From Epiperipatus broadwayi (taxonomy: Eukaryota > Onychophora > Udeonychophora > Euonychophora > Peripatidae): a DNA stretch of 64,000 nt. The DNA lies in the NCBI GenBank assembly GCA_028023455.1, contig JAQFVV010012497.1, forward strand, positions 3,782,001 through 3,846,000, in the 5' to 3' direction. The position numbers were made by a program, and so were the translations under genes. Every line of letters begins with the position of its first letter. Position 1 is the first letter of the stretch. Below, one piece after another: positions 12,493 to 25,459 of this stretch. The notes beneath the pieces are model-generated. The model worked only from the letters and a program-made list of their open reading frames with translations, was not told where the DNA came from and ran no database searches.

Positions 12493-14499
12493 AGACTTTG
12501 TGAGTGAAGACTATAGAAAAGTACTTTTTATAAACAACATATGGAGCCATAATTTGAAATAATGTTAAGCCAACAGTGTTTTTTTTTTAAATTTAAATAT
12601 GGTAAAATTTATAAGCAAAAAATGTGGCTGTTTTTGTTCATATCGATGTGAACCTACCATGTGAGACATTCAATGGCAATAAAAAATGCAAAGTAGTTGA
12701 TGTACTCCAATGCAGTATTAAATTGATGGACTCAAGTTAAAAATGTATACATCAATTTGGAGTGTGGAAAAAAATCTCAGTTTGATCAATTGGAAGAAAA
12801 TTATTGTTCTCAATCTGACACTTGATGTCTAAATGTCACATGATTTTCTAAGCAATTAATTTTATAGTTATTTGTTTTATTTTACAATTTAATTGGTTCT
12901 AGTGATATATTTAAAATGAGAAATTGTATACTAATTGGATGAACATAAACTTCTTGATGAGACTAGTTGTAAGTTTTTTATATTCATTTTGTAGTTTATT
13001 TATGCTTTCAGAGTGAAGCTTGTATTGCTTTAGAGCACCTAAGATTTATATGTATATTTAAGATGTTTTATTTGATATATTTGAGTCTTGAGATTTTACA
13101 CTTTTTTGATATTATTGTTTGTATTTTTTGTTTTAGCTTATTGCAAGCTACAAAAAGAAGCACAATGGATGTATTAGTTTAAATAGTTGACAATAATTAA
13201 ACTTCTTTGAAATTTAGTCATAGGAAAGAATAAGTTGATTCAGTAAGCACCTAAAAGGTTATACATATCTTTGATTTTAGAATCACAGAAATATTACATA
13301 CATGAGATTTTTGACAAGTGAATACAAGTGTATGAAAAAAAAAAACTAAAACAAATAAGGATTTGGTGTTAGAATTGAAGAAAAAACTGAATGATATAAA
13401 ATTAAAGTTTATTCTGATGGCTGATAAAAAAAATGATTAAAAGAGCAGTTAATTATCACCATAATAATGATATCAAGCCTTTGTAAGAACTTCATAAACT
13501 AAACTTTATGAATATTATAGTACGTCTATCTTTAGCAACAGAATATGAAACGATAAAACAAAATGTAGTATAATACCAGTGAATAGATAAAATTATATAG
13601 TTAGCTTTAAGAAATAAAATTTGCATTTTATTACCAAAAGAAAATCTTTTAATTTGGACAACAATACTTTGCACAAATACTGTCATAGATTATTCAGTTC
13701 CTATATTGGAATAAAATTTAGATGAAGTTTAAGTATTTTCAATTATCATCATAATTATTATTGTTGCAGTTATTTCTCTAGCATCTAATGCAGTAATTAT
13801 TATTTGAAATTTTTAAAAAAGAATAGAAGGACACAATGTCAGCTGACATTCACTGTACCATTATCCCCCTTCAAATACTTATTAAGTAAAAGGTAATTTA
13901 TGTTTTGAAGAATGCAACATTCTAACAGCTTAAAAGAAGCAAGTTAATAGTACAATGAGGAAAAAAAGTTACTGGTCAATTGATTTCCAAATTCCTTTTT
14001 TTAATGGTGATTAGGAAATACTCTGTGTGGTATCATGCAATGGCTGACTCTGTGGCTTAAGACTAATGAATTGCAACCATCTCTGTTAATTCTGTTCTTA
14101 AACTTCTGGGCAGTTTAAATTATTTACTTATTTTTTTTATTAGGGAATTGCCCAATTAAGACATAATTGATATTAATCAAAAGCATGGAGACTCTGATGA
14201 TGTTAATTTTAAATATTAGTATTACTTATAATCGTATAAAAACTTTCATTAAAAAAGGTTATATTCTGGTCAAAAAGATGTTTTTTATTTTATTTCTGTT
14301 ATATGAATTGAAGAATTTTGATCATAATGAACCAAAGTTCAAGCTCAATTCTATTTAATATTATTTAAAAAACATTATTAAATGAATCCTTTAATTTGAA
14401 GTAAATTTGACATTTTTAGTAGTGCAATTAATTGCAATGTGTCCAATTTTATTGCATCAGAATCAGAGGCTCACACCCATTTAAATACTATATTTCCCC
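12493..14499. other. AT-rich non-coding DNA
   Basis: Mostly featureless. A very diverged SINE-B-like stretch may lie at about 14030-14110 ('gcaatggctgactctgtggc'). No open reading frame is convincing. Confidence 0.45.
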
Positions 14500-14632
14500 C
14501 ATGTAATTGGTTGCAATGGTACAGTGACAAAACCAGAAACTCAAGGCTCATGAGTCACAATGCAGTTTTGTCACTTATGATATCAAAGTTTTTATGAACT
14601 CCTCAGAGAAAAACCCATTTGTTATATTATTA
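14500..14632 (+). mobile_element. SINE-B copy
   Basis: A diverged plus-strand copy. 'TGCAATGGTACAGTGACAAA' matches the 5' part. 'CTCAAGGCTCATGAGTCACA' and 'TTTTTATGAACTCCTCAG' match the middle and 3' parts. Confidence 0.6.
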
Positions 14633-17600
14633 ACAATATGGTGAAAGGTATTCCATTTAATTGAGTTTTGAATTAAATGAAATGCAATAAATTATTAGTG
14701 GCTTTGGTAATAGTTTAATGTATTGATGTTAAAAATATAAATAATTATATGGGCAGTATGAGATATTTCAAAATCCATGTAATATATGAACAAAATAGTT
14801 TCAAACCAAGATTTTTTTTTTCTAAGCTGGAGATCAATTCAAGAAAATTTGGCTTTGAGTTTGCCATTTTAATATTTTACTAGACCATACAGAACATATT
14901 GAGAATAAGTTTTATAGCGTATATTATAATCTATTATTGCTTCAGCTGAAGGCATGAGTTAAACTATTTATTAAAGACAGTTGTCTTTTGATCATCACCA
15001 ATGATTTATAAATTTTTCTGTAGCTTATTTTGAAATTAATGCTCATTTTTATTTCTAATTGTGTATTATGAGTCTCAGTTTTTCATTCAGTTATGTTGCT
15101 ATACGTACTTTCTTCATATTTCTATTTAGACAATTGGCAATTCATATTTTTTTACAGTAATTTTAGATGTTTTTTTTTTTTTTTTAATGTAATTTTTTGA
15201 AGTTTTAATTCAAAATTTTTGTGTTTCTTTCTGACAAATAATTTTATGAACCAAATAAATACTATATATGATTTATCTACTATGGAGTCAGTAACCAATG
15301 AGAGAAATGCTTGTAAATGCACTATTGTGTGACATTTAAAAAAGAATGTATGGATTTTTTTTAAGAATATAAAATTGTTAAAAATATTTATTTTTCACTA
15401 ATAAAGTATTTATACTATTATGCATATAAGTCTATAGTTTGTTAATTTTGTTAATATATTATCACTATTCCTTTTATAACAGCACTATTAATTTTATTTT
15501 TAACTCACTCTGCCTATTTTTTTTTTTTTGCTACTAAAAAAACTTCAACAAACTCTGATATCTTTTGTGTTTAAGCTATTATTTTACACTCACCTCCTGT
15601 GACTTTCCCAGTTAATATTGCTTTTTTATAAGTTTTGAGTAATCTGTTAGTTTCATATATGGACAAATATAAGTATTTTATAATTTATTTTTATATGTGC
15701 ACCTTCAGCTATAATAAAAAAATATTTTTAGTTACCGATGATTAAAAAAATAATGAATATTTTAAAAATATTAGTGGTAAAAAACAATAGCATATATGTA
15801 ATAATGGTAACACTAAAATTACTCCCTTCCTATCTCAAATTACATATAAAAACTTATGTAAATGCTATATATTATTTATTTATAAATTATATACTCTAAA
15901 TATTTTAAAATAATTAATCTATTTATTTTTGTATATTTATTAAACATTTTAAATTTAAAACAAACATTATTTATCTTTTCAGCCTCTTTTGTAATTTAAT
16001 TGTAATAATGGTGTCCATTTGACTCTTCTAGGTTACTGTAATTGACTTTGAAATGATACATACAGAAGATTTTTTGCATGACTAATATTACCATCTATTG
16101 CATAAATTTAAAACTATAATAGTTTAAATGACAAAAATCCATGTGTGACAACTAATTGATTATAAAAAGAAATGTTTTGTGGGGAAGAGACAAACCAATG
16201 GAACTTTCTTAGACAATAAAGCAGTCAGAAAAAGGGTTAAGATTTCAGTGTTTTCTGTAAAGTTTTATTTTTGATTAAAGATTTTTATTGATTGAAAATT
16301 TGATTTAATAAGATTTTAAGCATCAATAAGAATCCTAAGCAATATTGTTTTTATCACTATCAAAATTTTTTTTGTCCATGTATAGAAAATTGTCAAAAAC
16401 ATTATATTATATTAAACTAAAAATGATTTTAAAATAAAGAACATAAAAATTAAAAATGTAAATATTGCAAGAGAAGATAGCATTATATTTTACTTCTTCT
16501 ATGGATGATATTTCATATATTTCTTGTTATTTAAATATATATAATAGAACATTCATGGTTGTTTATGATTAACAAATCAATAGGAATTTCTATTTGTGCT
16601 TTGTTTTCGTTATTATTAAATTTAATAACAAGATCAATTTCTGATTTTAATTTTTACATAAATATATATTTTCAATAATGCATATAGCTCTGAGATTCTA
16701 CATGTATTTTTTTTTAATTTTCCATTAAATATTTAAAATTTAATATGTATAATAAAAAATAAGTACATAAATCAATATATAGTGGATCCTTTAAATTTAT
16801 CTGCATATGTATATGATTTTTTTTTGTGTATATATATAATTATATTAATTATATATATGTATATCAATATATACCACTTTGCTTGTTTATATAGTTTGTT
16901 ATATTGTTGTGTGTATATACATGTGTGTGTTGATACGTTACTGTGCATGTGGTAATCTTATGTATAGTTTCTCTTGATATATATGTATAGATGACTAAAC
17001 TGAAAATCCAGTGGCAAAATCATGAACCATCAATATGGTTTTCAGGTTATTAAATGTGATATTAAATCTTTAATTATAAACACAGATCTTCATTGGATTA
17101 AACACATGAAATGAATAAAGAATGTTAGACTTCCTACAAATAATTTGATAATGAATTTAAGTATCCTTCTGTAAAAGATGCCCTTTATGCTATAAAGATT
17201 ATCTCAAGAAATATACTACAGAAGTGCATCAATGATTACTTTCATCAGGAAGATATGGTAAATATGGAATCCAACCAAGGACTGTAATTGAATAAATAAT
17301 TGAAATCTTAAAAAAAAAAAAGTTTATTGCAAAGAAAAAGTTAAATAAACAGACGGAAAGACCAAAATAGCTGCTAAATTCGATATATATCTGTGGCTTT
17401 TAAATTGGTTTGCATAATCATTTTTTGTTTTTTCTTTAATTTTTTTTTTTTTTTGGAAATAATATGATCATGCTTATTTATGAATGGCTATCAATGTGTG
17501 TTTATATGCATATGTAGTTTCAATATTATATATATATATATGTGTGTGTGTGTATTGGCTGGGTTTGTTTGTGTATGATTAATAGTACCTCTGTACTGAT

Positions 17601-18422
17601 GTTTTGGCTAGATCACACTCACCATCAACTAGATAATAAATGTTATTTTCAAAAAAACCATTGTAGAGGTACCAAAATTGACATCTAACAAGGTCAAATA
17701 TTCAGTCAATAAAAATAAAAACAGAAATTCTTAAAATAGAAATGTGAGAATGACAATAGATGAGAAAATTGATATAAAATCAATAAATATTCTAATTAAT
17801 GAGATTTAATAATTTATATGAAGAATCATATTTAGAAATTATTTTTCATGAGATTTTTTTTTTAAATAATCAGAATACTGATTTATTTTATATCATTTTT
17901 TTAATCTGCTGTCACCTGACCCCTACCTCCTCCCCCACCCCCCAAAAAATAAATTTTCTATTTTACAAACTTCCTTTTTTTGTTTTTATTGGTTGAATAT
18001 TTAATCTGGTTATCATGATTTGCAGCACCTCTACAATATGCTTTTTAAATATCATTTATTGCTCAATTGATGGTAGATCTAATCCAGCATTATGTAGTAC
18101 AATTAATCATACAAGACTAAATCCAGTCAATATATTTTTTTATCAGTTGCTTGTAAAAATCTTCATTTTATCATGTATATTATGTATATATATGTATTTA
18201 CTATTTCTTTTATTATTTCAATATAAAATCTCAAATTGATATTTTGGATGGAATTCCAAAATTACAATCTCAGGTGTTATTACCTAAAGTAAAATAATTA
18301 TGGGTTAAACATTCATAGCCTTGCTTGATATTTTCATGCTATATATATATAGATGAATGTACTGAATTTTTATTAGACTTTTTGATTATTATGCTTATGA
18401 TTTTTTAATAAAAAAATTAATA
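14633..18422. other. AT-rich DNA with simple repeats
   Basis: A long stretch without recognisable genes. It holds a T-run at 15170-15185, AT/TG-rich tracts at 16800-16930, an (AT)n-(TG)n tract at 17527-17554 and a C-rich pyrimidine tract at 17920-17945. The open frames at 17799-17996 and 18015-18239 have no recognisable domain and are probably chance. Confidence 0.5.
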
Positions 18423-18560
18423 CTATGTGGTTTAGCACAGGCGTAGAATAGTAAACTTTAGAAGTCAAGGTTCATAGATTATAGCCCAGTTTTACCATTT
18501 CTAGTGCTTGGACTTTTTATGAACACATGAGTAATAAACCATTTGATTATTTATTAATCT
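18423..18560 (+). mobile_element. SINE-B copy
   Basis: A plus-strand copy with 'GGTTTAGCACAGGCGTAGAA', then 'GTCAAGGTTCATAGATTATA', 'CAGTTTTACCATTTCTAGTG' and 'GAGTAATAAACCATTTGATT'. It is one of the more complete copies in the window. Confidence 0.75.
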
Positions 18561-19345
18561 TTACTTTTCATAATTTATTATTAGTAAACATTTGCTAATA
18601 TTGTTCTTACAATTTAATATTTGATAGATCTTCATGGCATAAAGCAAGAATTCCTGATAAAAATCTCTACTCATAATTTGCAAGATATAGCTTGGTAAAT
18701 TAATGGCATTAGTGGTTCCTTAATCATGAAAATTCTTCAGTACAATATTGTATTTTGTTAAATATTATCCTGCAATTGCAAATGTGAGATTCAGTAATGC
18801 ATATCTGCATATATTTTTTAAGTTGAAGATTGTAACTAATACTGTATTTTTCTTTAGCCTACTTTTGCAATCGATGGATTTAGAAATTCTATGAAGTTGT
18901 TTCTTTCACTCTTCTACTATTGTTTATATCAAATCTTTTAAAAAAGCCACACCCCTCATAACTGCATTTTTTACAAAATTTTATTTAACTTCTCTTTAAC
19001 AGTTTCAGCTGCCATGCAGTCTTATTATATCTAAAAAAAAAAAACAATTATATTACATTACTTCTTTACATACATATAATTTTATATAATAATATATATA
19101 TATACACTTATATATTTATAAAATATTTTTAATATATGTATGTATTAATTTCTATAAAATTAATTCCAAATTAATTTTTTTATGGTTTTTTTAAACTTAT
19201 TTGAAATTACTGTATATATGTATTTAAAATATTTTATAAACAATAGTAAATATATACATATATGTGTGCATATAGATAATTCGAAATATGCATTTACATA
19301 AAAAAAAATAATGTAATACAATTGTTTTTGAGATCAGAAGATTGT
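18561..19345. other. AT-rich non-coding DNA
   Basis: No gene or element was recognised; AT tracts lie at about 19085-19140. Confidence 0.5.
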
Positions 19346-19360
19346 TAAGTAGTCAACATT
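19346..19360. repeat. Target-site duplication, left (SINE-A)
   Basis: TAAGTAGTCAACATT is repeated exactly at 19467-19481 on the other side of the SINE-A copy, as expected of LINE-mediated target-primed insertion. Confidence 0.95.
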
Positions 19361-19466
19361 TTTTTTTTTTTTCATGTGTCATAGCATCGGCCTGGAAGCG
19401 AAACCGCTAACCCGTGACAACTGCTTGTAAGGTGCTGTGCTGACCTCTCGGCCACCAACGCTTGAC
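19361..19466 (-). mobile_element. SINE-A copy with complete ends
   Basis: A minus-strand insertion of about 106 bp including a 12 bp tail, bounded by an exact 15 bp duplication. Read on the minus strand it starts GTCAAGCGTTGGTGGCCGAG. It has an A-box region TGGCCGAGAGGTC, a B-box-like GGTTTCGCTTCC, the acceptor-like complement CGATGCT, then 'ATGACACATG' and the A tail. The duplication fixes both ends, so the family consists of a tRNA-like unit plus a tail and no LINE-derived body. This copy is the reference for the family. Confidence 0.9.
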
Positions 19467-19481
19467 TAAGTAGTCAACATT
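19467..19481. repeat. Target-site duplication, right (SINE-A)
   Basis: An exact copy of 19346-19360. Confidence 0.95.
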
Positions 19482-20125
19482 ATTGTAAGAAAAGTTTAAT
19501 AGAGGATTGTGTAAAAAAGCATGAGAAGAAATATAGTTGTTGTTTTTTTTGTTTTTTGGAAAGGAATTTAATCATTTCTAATAGTTTTTTGAACTAATTT
19601 TTAAATTTTATTATTACTTTTTTCTCTATCTAATTTCTGTTTTTATAAATTTTGGGCATTAAGTAAACAAACATATTGAGATACCTTGCAGAGTGATTAG
19701 TAATGTGCATATATATTTTTTCATCCCTCCTATATTAATATAAATTAATGCATATTACCAAATAGCAAATTACCTGTTGAAAGTACTAATCTAAAATGTG
19801 GAATATACATTCTCATTTCTTAGTTTGAAGCTAGAACCACATAAAATTAATAGAGCCATATTTTTAAGCTCAATGTTAGAATTTTTAAGTATCAAATTCT
19901 GGACATATAAAAAAATTAATGAATTTTTAAGATGAAATTTCATTGAGTCCAAAGAAACAATTTCTGTTTAATGTTTTTATTTCAATTGACCAAAACAAAT
20001 TTCTTGATCCCTTTATTTTAGCAATTTTTTTTTTGTTTATTATAATTAGCAGCATGTAAAATTAAAATTACTACAATAAATAACTTTTTAAAAAGTGGAC
20101 AAAAACCAATTTCTATAATATATAG
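19482..20125. other. AT-rich non-coding DNA
   Basis: Nothing recognisable was seen. Confidence 0.5.
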
Positions 20126-20129
20126 GAAG

Positions 20130-20560
20130 ACGGTAATAGAGGACAACCCAAGAATGGAGATTCAGATGTTCAATACCTCTAGCTCACTCGATAAGCAAAA
20201 ATTGTTCACAAAATGTATCCACAGTGAAAAAGGATGATCTGAGTTTTTGCACTGATGGGTGTGATGGAGTTGAGATGAAAGATGTGCTAATGAGATATCT
20301 CCACTGCATAATGATTATTTAGTCTTACACTTGCACAAGATGATGAAATCCATATCTGAGAGAGAATGGTATAATGAAAGAATATCAATTTGCCAATATG
20401 AGCATGATTATTCAAATGTTAAGCACCTTTGCTTCTCTAATGGATGCAAGTTCTTTATGAAATATATTACATAATGAGAAAAGATGTCCAAGTTTTGGCA
20501 CTACTGGATAGTTGTACTATGGCAAAAATGAGTTAAGGGGTGCACTGATTTTAAAAAAAA
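20130..20560 (+). mobile_element. SINE-C copies (two)
   Basis: Two direct copies of a SINE-C-related unit. One carries 'GATGATCTGAGTTTTTGCAC', 'GGTGTGATGGAGTTGAGATG' and 'AAAGATGTGCTAATGAG' (about 20235-20300). The other, more diverged, carries 'AAGATGTCCAAGTTTTGGCA' and 'ATGAGTTAAGGGGTGCACTG' (about 20483-20550). The first matches the copy at 24.9 kb well. Confidence 0.55.
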
Positions 20561-20693
20561 GCACTTGAAAACTTCTAATGATGTTTATTGTCTTTTTTTG
20601 GGAAAACAATGAATTCAAAAGAAATTTACATTATTGTTTATAAATGTTGTTATCATTACAAACTGAAATGCTAGTATGTAAAAGATTCAGATT

Positions 20694-21047
20694 CAGAGGC
20701 AAAACTCTTCATACAGTAGTGCCACTCAATGCAAGCCAGGGTAATCAATGGATGTAGGAAGGTTTATACATATGTGCCTACTCATCCAATATCCCCAGAC
20801 TAGTTTCTAGCTTGTGGCTTTCATCAATGAAGAGCCTTGAACCTGAGAGCACTGCATCTGGATTTTAAGAGGTTCAGTGCTCTCACATTCAAGGCTCCTC
20901 ACTGATGAAAGCCATAAAACAGAAACTAGTCTGGGGTTATTGGATGAGTAGACATTAGATAGGGATTTTATGTACAAATCTTTCTGCATTCATTGTTTAC
21001 TCTGGCTTGTACTAAATGTCAATAATGTATGGAGAGTTTTGCCTCTG
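20694..21047. mobile_element. Family-P palindrome, ~165 bp arms
   Basis: The left arm starts CAGAGGCAAAACTC and the right arm ends GAGTTTTGCCTCTG. Inward both contain 'GCCACT..ATGCAAGCCAG', 'CAATGGATG', 'CTACTCATCCAAT', 'CCCAGACTAGTTTCT' and 'CTTTCATCA.TGA.GAGCCTT'. The centre is near 20860-20880. Several mismatches separate the arms. The sequence just right of it (21048-21105) matches the flank of the 44.6 kb copy ('gcttgtgtaagcataa', 'ggtgatcatgtgatgtt'), so it also belongs to the family. Confidence 0.85.
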
Positions 21048-21311
21048 TTTAAACAGCTTGTGTAAGCATAAAGAAAGGTGATCATGTGATGTTTAATATT
21101 CTATATATGAAATAGAAAAAAAAAATGTTTTTTTTTTTGATACAGTATTTGCTCCAGTAAAAAAGAGTAATGGCATTTTACTAGGACTGCTAATAACTCC
21201 CAACTATCAGATTATATTTTATAAAAAAATTTCCTTGATAAAATAATGATGTATTAAATCTAAATACAAATTGCTATGTAAAGAGACAAACGAAAATTAA
21301 TAAAGAACAAA

Positions 21312-21588
21312 TCCCAATACATAACATAAGCAAATAATTTAAATGCAGAAATGCAGAATTTAAATTCACCATAAAAATATATAATCAATTTGAACAAAAA
21401 ATAAAATGATAAAGAAAAAGTGGTAGTATTTGCCAAATTACCAACTTCTATGTTTTCAACAACTGACTTTGACTACCACTTTCTTTTTATCATTTTACCT
21501 TTTGTTCAAAATTGATTATATATATTTTCTAGAGGATTTAAACTCTATATTTCTGCATTTAAATTGTTTGGTTATGTTAAGTATTGGA
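21312..21588. mobile_element. Palindromic repeat, ~115 bp arms
   Basis: The left arm starts TCCCAATACATAACATAAGC and the right arm ends with the diverged reverse complement. Shared blocks are 'AATAATTTAAATGCAGAAAT', 'ATATATAATCAATTTGAACA' and 'GATAAAGAAAAAGTGGTAGT'. The spacer (about 21429-21471) is unrelated to family P. It is probably a small non-autonomous DNA element, though no transposase relative is visible. Confidence 0.8.
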
Positions 21589-22137
21589 ATCTTATAACTG
21601 TTTCTAAAGTTTTGAAACCAACAAATGATACAATTATGAGTATTTTACAACTTCAAATTACACTTTCTCATCATCAACATTTTTACTGCAGGATAAGGGT
21701 CTCTCCAAGTTCAGTCCAGTTTCTCTGATCCATATCTTAAATTTTTTCATATGACATATAAACTTCTATATTTGTCAACCCATTTCACATTTGATCCATT
21801 TCTAGATCTTTTAAAATTCTGTTGGGATCTGATTTAAGATTTTAGCTCTCCATCTAGTGTCATCTTTCTACAATATATTTAGCTTAACTCCATAATAGCA
21901 GCGATACCTATTTGTTTTCTCATCCATGTATTTTAGTTTCTGTTTTCTTGTTAATTCCAACATAATTCTTCTGTACTTCATTGAGCGGTCTAAAGTTTCT
22001 GTATTGTTCTTCAGCTAATTGTCGAAGGCTCAGATTCATATACAAAAGTTGATGAAACATATTTATTAAAAACTGTTCTTTAAACACATAGGCATATTTG
22101 GTATTTGCTTGAAGGTTTGCGATGATGGTATATTAGA
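21589..22137. other. Non-coding DNA
   Basis: Less AT-rich on average than its surroundings, but no coding frame or repeat could be assigned. Confidence 0.4.
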
Positions 22138-22341
22138 TGTGATAATATATTGGACTATTTCCATCATCTATCATTAAATGTTGAATTTCAAGTACAAACA
22201 ATTGTTAGTAATAACCTATATTGTATATTTGTGTATTACTACTAACAGTTGTTTGTATTTGAAAAGTTTAAATCAAGTTTAAAATTTTCTAGACATTCAA
22301 CATTTACTGATAGATGATGGAAATAGTCCAATATATTATTG
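22138..22341. repeat. Palindromic repeat, ~75 bp arms
   Basis: Inverted arms share 'ATATATTGGACTATTTCCAT', 'CATCTATCA.TAAATGTTGA' and 'AGTACAAACAATTGTTAGTA' with their reverse complements at 22226-22341. The right arm has a ~35 bp insertion. Confidence 0.8.
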
Positions 22342-22654
22342 TATAGGCATATTTATCTTTATTATTGAGTTATTTATGCCAAAGTAATTCTATGATTATT
22401 TATATATATTATGCCTCCACATGTCAAGGTGTTTCAAATTGTTAATTTCTTTTAATTCACAATTATTAATGTTTACTTTTTCTGAGAAAATTCAATGAAT
22501 GTGAACTGTTGATGTAAATAGAAAGTTATAAAATTTATGATGTAGCTATAAAATTGAGGTGCCAACATATATTATGATTAAAGGATAGCAAGCAATAGCA
22601 AGATATTATTGACAATAATAACTGGCATTTGATAATCATAATAATGAAAGTCTA

Positions 22655-23012
22655 TATGATTTGGATGCAATGGTAGAATGGCAAACTCTGGAGCTCGATC
22701 ACAGCCCAGTTCTGGTCATTTTCAGTGCTTGAACTTCTTATGAACTCCCACTATCTGATCTTATGAATTCTCACCATCCGATTACTTAGTTCTGCCTGGT
22801 TAGTGCAGTGGTAGATTGGAAGTCTCTCTGGAACTTATGAATTCCTAAGCAATAAACTATTAGATTATTTTGTTCACCATGGTTTAATGCATCTGAAGAC
22901 TGGCAGACTTTGAAGTTCAAGAACCATGGATTGTGGTCCAATTCAGCCATTTTTAGAGCTTGGACTTCTCATGAACTGATGAGCAGTAATCCATATGATT
23001 ATTTTAATAATA
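22655..23012 (+). mobile_element. SINE-B tandem cluster (three copies)
   Basis: Three head-to-tail plus-strand SINE-B units. Copy 1 (about 22660-22785) has 'GCAATGGTAGAATGGCAAAC', but its middle is shortened and a 3' segment is duplicated. Copy 2 (about 22795-22872) is internally deleted but has the best A-box-like start (TTAGTGCAGTGGTAGA). Copy 3 (about 22878-23012) is nearly complete ('CATGGATTGTGGTCCAATTC', 'TGGACTTCTCATGAACT'). Tandem arrangement is uncommon for SINEs and recurs at 4.7-5.1 kb. Confidence 0.75.
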
Positions 23013-24350
23013 TTTCTCCATAGAACTCTATATTCTATTTATCTTTGGATAGAGATAATTTATTTGCGAAAATAAACTTAGCTTATTTGTATCCGCATAG
23101 CTTACATTAAAGACAGAGCCTTTTTCAGCATTTCTTTAGCAATGATCCTACTAGCTGTTGGTTACCTTCTAACAATGTTAGACATTTTTTTATCAACCAG
23201 TTACAAAATGGCAAGATGAATTGGCTAATCTGAAAAAAATTGTAGATTAGTTTAGAGATCTTTAGCTGTTTTTTTTTTAAAAAAAAATCTCAAGTTTCAC
23301 TCGGGTTTAAACCTAAAGTTGTTAGCATGCTAGATGAGTGCGTTAAACAAACGTCTATATAACATCCGGATATTTATTTTTGAAAAGTTCTTCTAGTCTA
23401 TTAATTTCTTTTAAAATAAACACTATATATTCAAAATTTGATATACTACATATCCTTTTTTCCTTTCTTCTAATTTTTAGATACAAAATTAACTTTCTTT
23501 ATCGTATTGTAATTATTAGAATGGAAGAGTTCATTTTAATGTAGAGGTATATTAATGCCTTAAAAATGATTCTCGCTGTGAGGTCAGTCATGCAATCCAA
23601 CCATGAAGATTTTATTATATCCCAAAATAGTGTTCTACTGCTATGATTCGTCTCCAGGGGACTTTTCTCGACTAATTACAGAGTTCAAAGGGTAATATTA
23701 CCATGGAATGCCAGCAATGTGTACTATTTTGTTTTTAATGACTATTGGTTTGTTTTTAAAAGAGACTTAGTAAATTTGTTTTCAGGGTTGCTGTATTTAT
23801 TTTTTTCCCCTTTTCTTTTACGGGAATCCTAATGAATGAGGAGTGATTTTATGATTAATGCAATCACGAATAGATTACTCTTTGGTATAAAATCGCAAAC
23901 TTTTAAAAGCTTAATGGAGAAGGATTACAATGCTGGTGGTGAGTTGTTTTGTAATGAGTTAGTTAAAACTATATATTTTTTAAATAATACATCTTATTTG
24001 GTTTTATTATTGATTGGTTATATTTTTATAAAAAATAAATTATATTAAACGCAATTATTTTATAATTATGATATAATCTATCAAATGTAAATTAATTCTA
24101 ATGCCGTCCCTCGGCTATCACAAACAGTTTTCTGTCATTTAACTACAATCGATTTATCTGAAAATATCCTTATACCTAATCCAAATAATAAAAATAATTT
24201 ACTAATATTATAAGAATTATAATTGCTTATGATCACAACTATTATATAGCTATACTTTTAATGCTATAACTATTATTCATATAACCATTTTTTTATTGCT
24301 ACTATCTATAGCACTTTTACATTAAGACTACTATTTTTTTTAAAAATGTC
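23013..24350. other. Non-coding DNA with a SINE-D-like fragment
   Basis: At 23290-23350 the minus strand reads like a tRNA-derived fragment with a GGTTTAAACCC B box and a 'CTCATCTAGCATGCTAAC' upstream part ('SINE-D'). A plus-strand open frame at 23836-24048 (70 codons) has no recognisable domain. Nothing else is supported. Confidence 0.4.
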
Positions 24351-24351
24351 T

Positions 24352-24465
24352 TTATTGTTCGGAAATTCATAAGAAATTCAAGATTCAGAAACGACAGTCT
24401 CGTGCAATCTATGGATCCCAGGTTCTACCACTATACTGAGGCAACAACCCATACAGGGCGCGATT
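24352..24465 (-). mobile_element. SINE-B copy
   Basis: A minus-strand copy. The reverse complement gives 'TATAGTGGTAGAACCTGG', 'GATCCATAGATTGCACGAG' and then 'TTGAATTTCTTATGAATTTCC'. It is diverged. Confidence 0.6.
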
Positions 24466-24814
24466 ACGATTGTTTTCATTATTATTAATATTACTATTCT
24501 TGCTACAGTATTACTATTGCAATAGTATTTAACATTGCATTCATTCTTTTTTTATTATTCAGTGGCATAGTTGAAATTTTTGGGTTCCTAGCAAAATTTC
24601 ATAAAAACTCTTTTTAATTCTTATATCTTTTGAATATATAAATAAAACAAAAAGCCTCCAAAATCCAAGAACCCCCACACTTTGCCTCAAACTACACCAT
24701 ATGCTACTGTTACTATTACTGCACTAATAGTACTAATATACCCTCATGGGCTCACAACTATTGAATTCAAGTTTAAAAAATCTGATTTTCAGTGAATACA
24801 TATACTTTTTTTTT

Positions 24815-25000
24815 CAACTATTGAAAAGTATCAAACAGTCCATACAAACATGGAGATTCAGGGGTTTGATATCTCTTAACACATTTAATGAATGAAATTG
24901 TTGATGAAAGATATGTATAATAACAGAAGGTGATATGACTTTTTGCACTGGTGGATGGTTGTGATATGATGGAATTGAGATGAGAAGGCACCAGTAAAGA
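24815..25000 (+). mobile_element. SINE-C copy
   Basis: It contains 'ATATGACTTTTTGCACTGGT', 'GGATGGTTGTGATATGATGG' and 'AATTGAGATGAGAAGGCACC', collinear with the 20.2 kb copy. The minus-strand open frames over this stretch (24818-25082) are incidental. Confidence 0.6.
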
Positions 25001-25459
25001 TCGGAAAAAACAAACTTGACAAACTGACACTTTCATTTTCCTCCTCTAACATTCCTACACAATAAGTATCTGTACCTTTCATAAATTATTTTATTTTGTC
25101 ATATTTTTAGAAATTTTCTTTATTTTGTTTGGTTTTTTTTTTTAATTAATATCTATATTAAGCAACATAAAGAATTATGTTTGACAATAGTTCATCAAAT
25201 AGCAAAACTTAATTTTAAACAATTTAGAATGTCACTTATAAGATTTTCATGAATCTTCATTATCTTGATAACATTTAAATAAATCAACAATATAATATAA
25301 TATATCTTTATATAATATCAATAATATATATATAATAATAATCATGCACATAAAAGCTCTTTTCAGGAAATATTGATTTTTGCTCTTTTCAATGTTTTGA
25401 TAACATTGTCAAATTATTCCTATTATTACTAATAAAACACTCAGTTCTTTACATAATAT

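Noticed and set aside
13120-13200. Possible exon after 'TTTTTTGTTTTAG' at about 13136
   Set aside because: A stop follows after 14 codons and there is no good donor.
23836-24048. Plus-strand 70-codon open frame
   Set aside because: No domain, no homology recognised, typical length for chance frames in this window.
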